NCBI GenBank assembly: GCA_018700535.1
Contig: JABITQ010000016.1
Location: 1 to 21,286 of the forward strand
Length of the DNA stretch: 21,286 nt
From: Candidatus Uhrbacteria bacterium
Lineage (GTDB): Bacteria > Patescibacteriota > Patescibacteriia > UBA9934 > GWF2-40-263
Direction: 5' to 3'
The notes below the pieces were generated by a model. That model saw only the letters and a program-made list of their open reading frames with translations. It was not told the origin of the DNA and did not search any database. The translations under genes were made by a program, and so were the position numbers. Positions 20,544 to 21,286 of this stretch are shown here, piece by piece (position 1 is the first letter of the stretch; each line of letters opens with the position of its first letter).

Positions 20544-21286
20544 ATGGCAAAAGCGATCTATCGCATTTATAGACCAAAAAACTTTAAGGAGGTGAGCGGC
20601 CAGGAGCATGTGGTGAAAACCATTCAGAACCAACATGCATCTGATTCAGTCGCTCACGCTTATTTGTTTACAGGACCGCGCGGGGTTGGAAAAACCACCA
20701 TTGCGCGGCTACTTTCAAAGCTGGTGAACTGCGAGGATTCAAAAGAGAATGAGCCTTGTAATACGTGTAATGCTTGTGAGCAGGTGTCTGCAGGGAACTC
20801 GCTTGATGTGTTTGAGATTGATGCCGCGTCGCATACAGATGTAGAGAACGTCCGCGAGAATATTATTAAGTCTGTACGGTTTGCGCCGAACCAGCTTAAG
20901 AAAAAGGTCTACATCATCGACGAGGTGCACATGCTTTCTACTTCAGCGTTTAATGCGCTTTTAAAGACGCTTGAGGAGCCACCAGAGCACGCCTTGTTCG
21001 TTTTGGCGACCACCGAGATCCACAAGGTGCCTGATACCATTATCAGCCGCTGTCAGCGTTTTGATTTTAAACGTATTGACGCAGATGAGCTTGTGGCGAG
21101 GTTGGGTCGTATTATCAAATCAGAGGGTGTTGAGATCGATGAGGATGTATTGCGTGAGATCGTGCGACATTCTGATGGATGTGCGCGTGATGCGGAGAGC
21201 TTGCTTGGGCAGGTGCTGGCGCTTGGTGATAAAAAGATTGGAATGACTGAGGCGAGTTTGGTGCTACCTGCATCAAACATGGTCCA
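20544..21286 (+). CDS. dnaX: DNA polymerase III subunit gamma/tau (3' truncated by window edge)
   Basis: DnaX is the AAA+ motor of the clamp loader that places the sliding clamp on primed DNA. The 247 visible residues begin AKAIYRIYRPKNFKEVSGQE, the standard DnaX N-terminus. They contain Walker A GPRGVGKT (44-51), a zinc module with C63, C72, C75 and C78, the DEVH Walker B (126-129), LATTE sensor 1 (154-158) and the arginine finger in SRCQRF (R169). ATG 20544 follows the preceding stop codon by 2 nt; GAGGGG (20529-20534) is 9 nt upstream. The rest of the gene, including any tau region, lies beyond the window. Confidence 0.95.
   Translation, partial: MAKAIYRIYRPKNFKEVSGQEHVVKTIQNQHASDSVAHAYLFTGPRGVGKTTIARLLSKLVNCEDSKENEPCNTCNACEQVSAGNSLDVFEIDAASHTDVENVRENIIKSVRFAPNQLKKKVYIIDEVHMLSTSAFNALLKTLEEPPEHALFVLATTEIHKVPDTIISRCQRFDFKRIDADELVARLGRIIKSEGVEIDEDVLREIVRHSDGCARDAESLLGQVLALGDKKIGMTEASLVLPASNMV

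Noticed and set aside
1..21286. tRNA or rRNA genes
   Set aside because: No cloverleaf with the conserved T-loop or D-loop sequence and no rRNA core sequence was recognised by eye; a tRNA covariance-model scan would be decisive.

Overview
This window looks like an ultra-reduced bacterium of the Patescibacteria (Candidate Phyla Radiation, CPR). The signs are short versions of normally longer proteins (UvrA 846 aa, UvrC 439 aa), a minimal mraZ-rsmH-ftsL fragment of the dcw cluster, a winged-helix/Cas2-like protein of a kind I associate with CPR genomes, an ECF sigma factor next to a DUF5667-like protein, and a VirD4/DUF87-type ATPase upstream of dnaX. UGA, UAA and UAG all end genes here and no in-frame UGA interrupts a conserved protein, so the standard bacterial code applies; this argues against the UGA=Gly lineages. 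Placement is inference from content, without phylogeny.

Layout: 1-304 is the tail of an unrecognised gene. 421-1171 (minus) holds two tandem diverged paralogues, the upstream one broken by an in-frame TAG. 1371-5941 is the uvrB-uvrA pair. 6030-6644 is a wHTH/Cas2-like gene bracketed by two related perfect palindromes, the strongest candidate for an undescribed element. 6835-9550 holds a small membrane protein, a cupredoxin lipoprotein, uvrC and a degenerate receiver-like protein. 9614-12545 holds a CBU_0592-like membrane protein, then mraZ with a phased operator, rsmH, an ftsL-like gene and a multi-pass membrane protein. 12546-12906 is a repeat-rich intergenic region (a GTCATTGCGAG composite repeat, a small hairpin and a 38-bp palindrome). 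12907-14593 is an ECF sigma / membrane regulator / secreted protein operon. 14634-15184 (minus) holds two small genes. A 162-bp foldback sequence (15223-15384) precedes cysS (15396-16766). 16830-21286 is a tight operon: hypothetical, VirD4-like ATPase, conserved hypothetical and the 5' part of dnaX.

Working together: all three UvrABC excision-repair subunits are here, UvrC apart from UvrBA. MraZ probably represses its own operon through five TGG boxes repeated every 10 bp. The sigma operon looks like an envelope-signal module. Several genes have a -10 box 6-13 nt before the start codon and no Shine-Dalgarno, suggesting leaderless or near-leaderless mRNAs, and many promoters start immediately after an intrinsic terminator.
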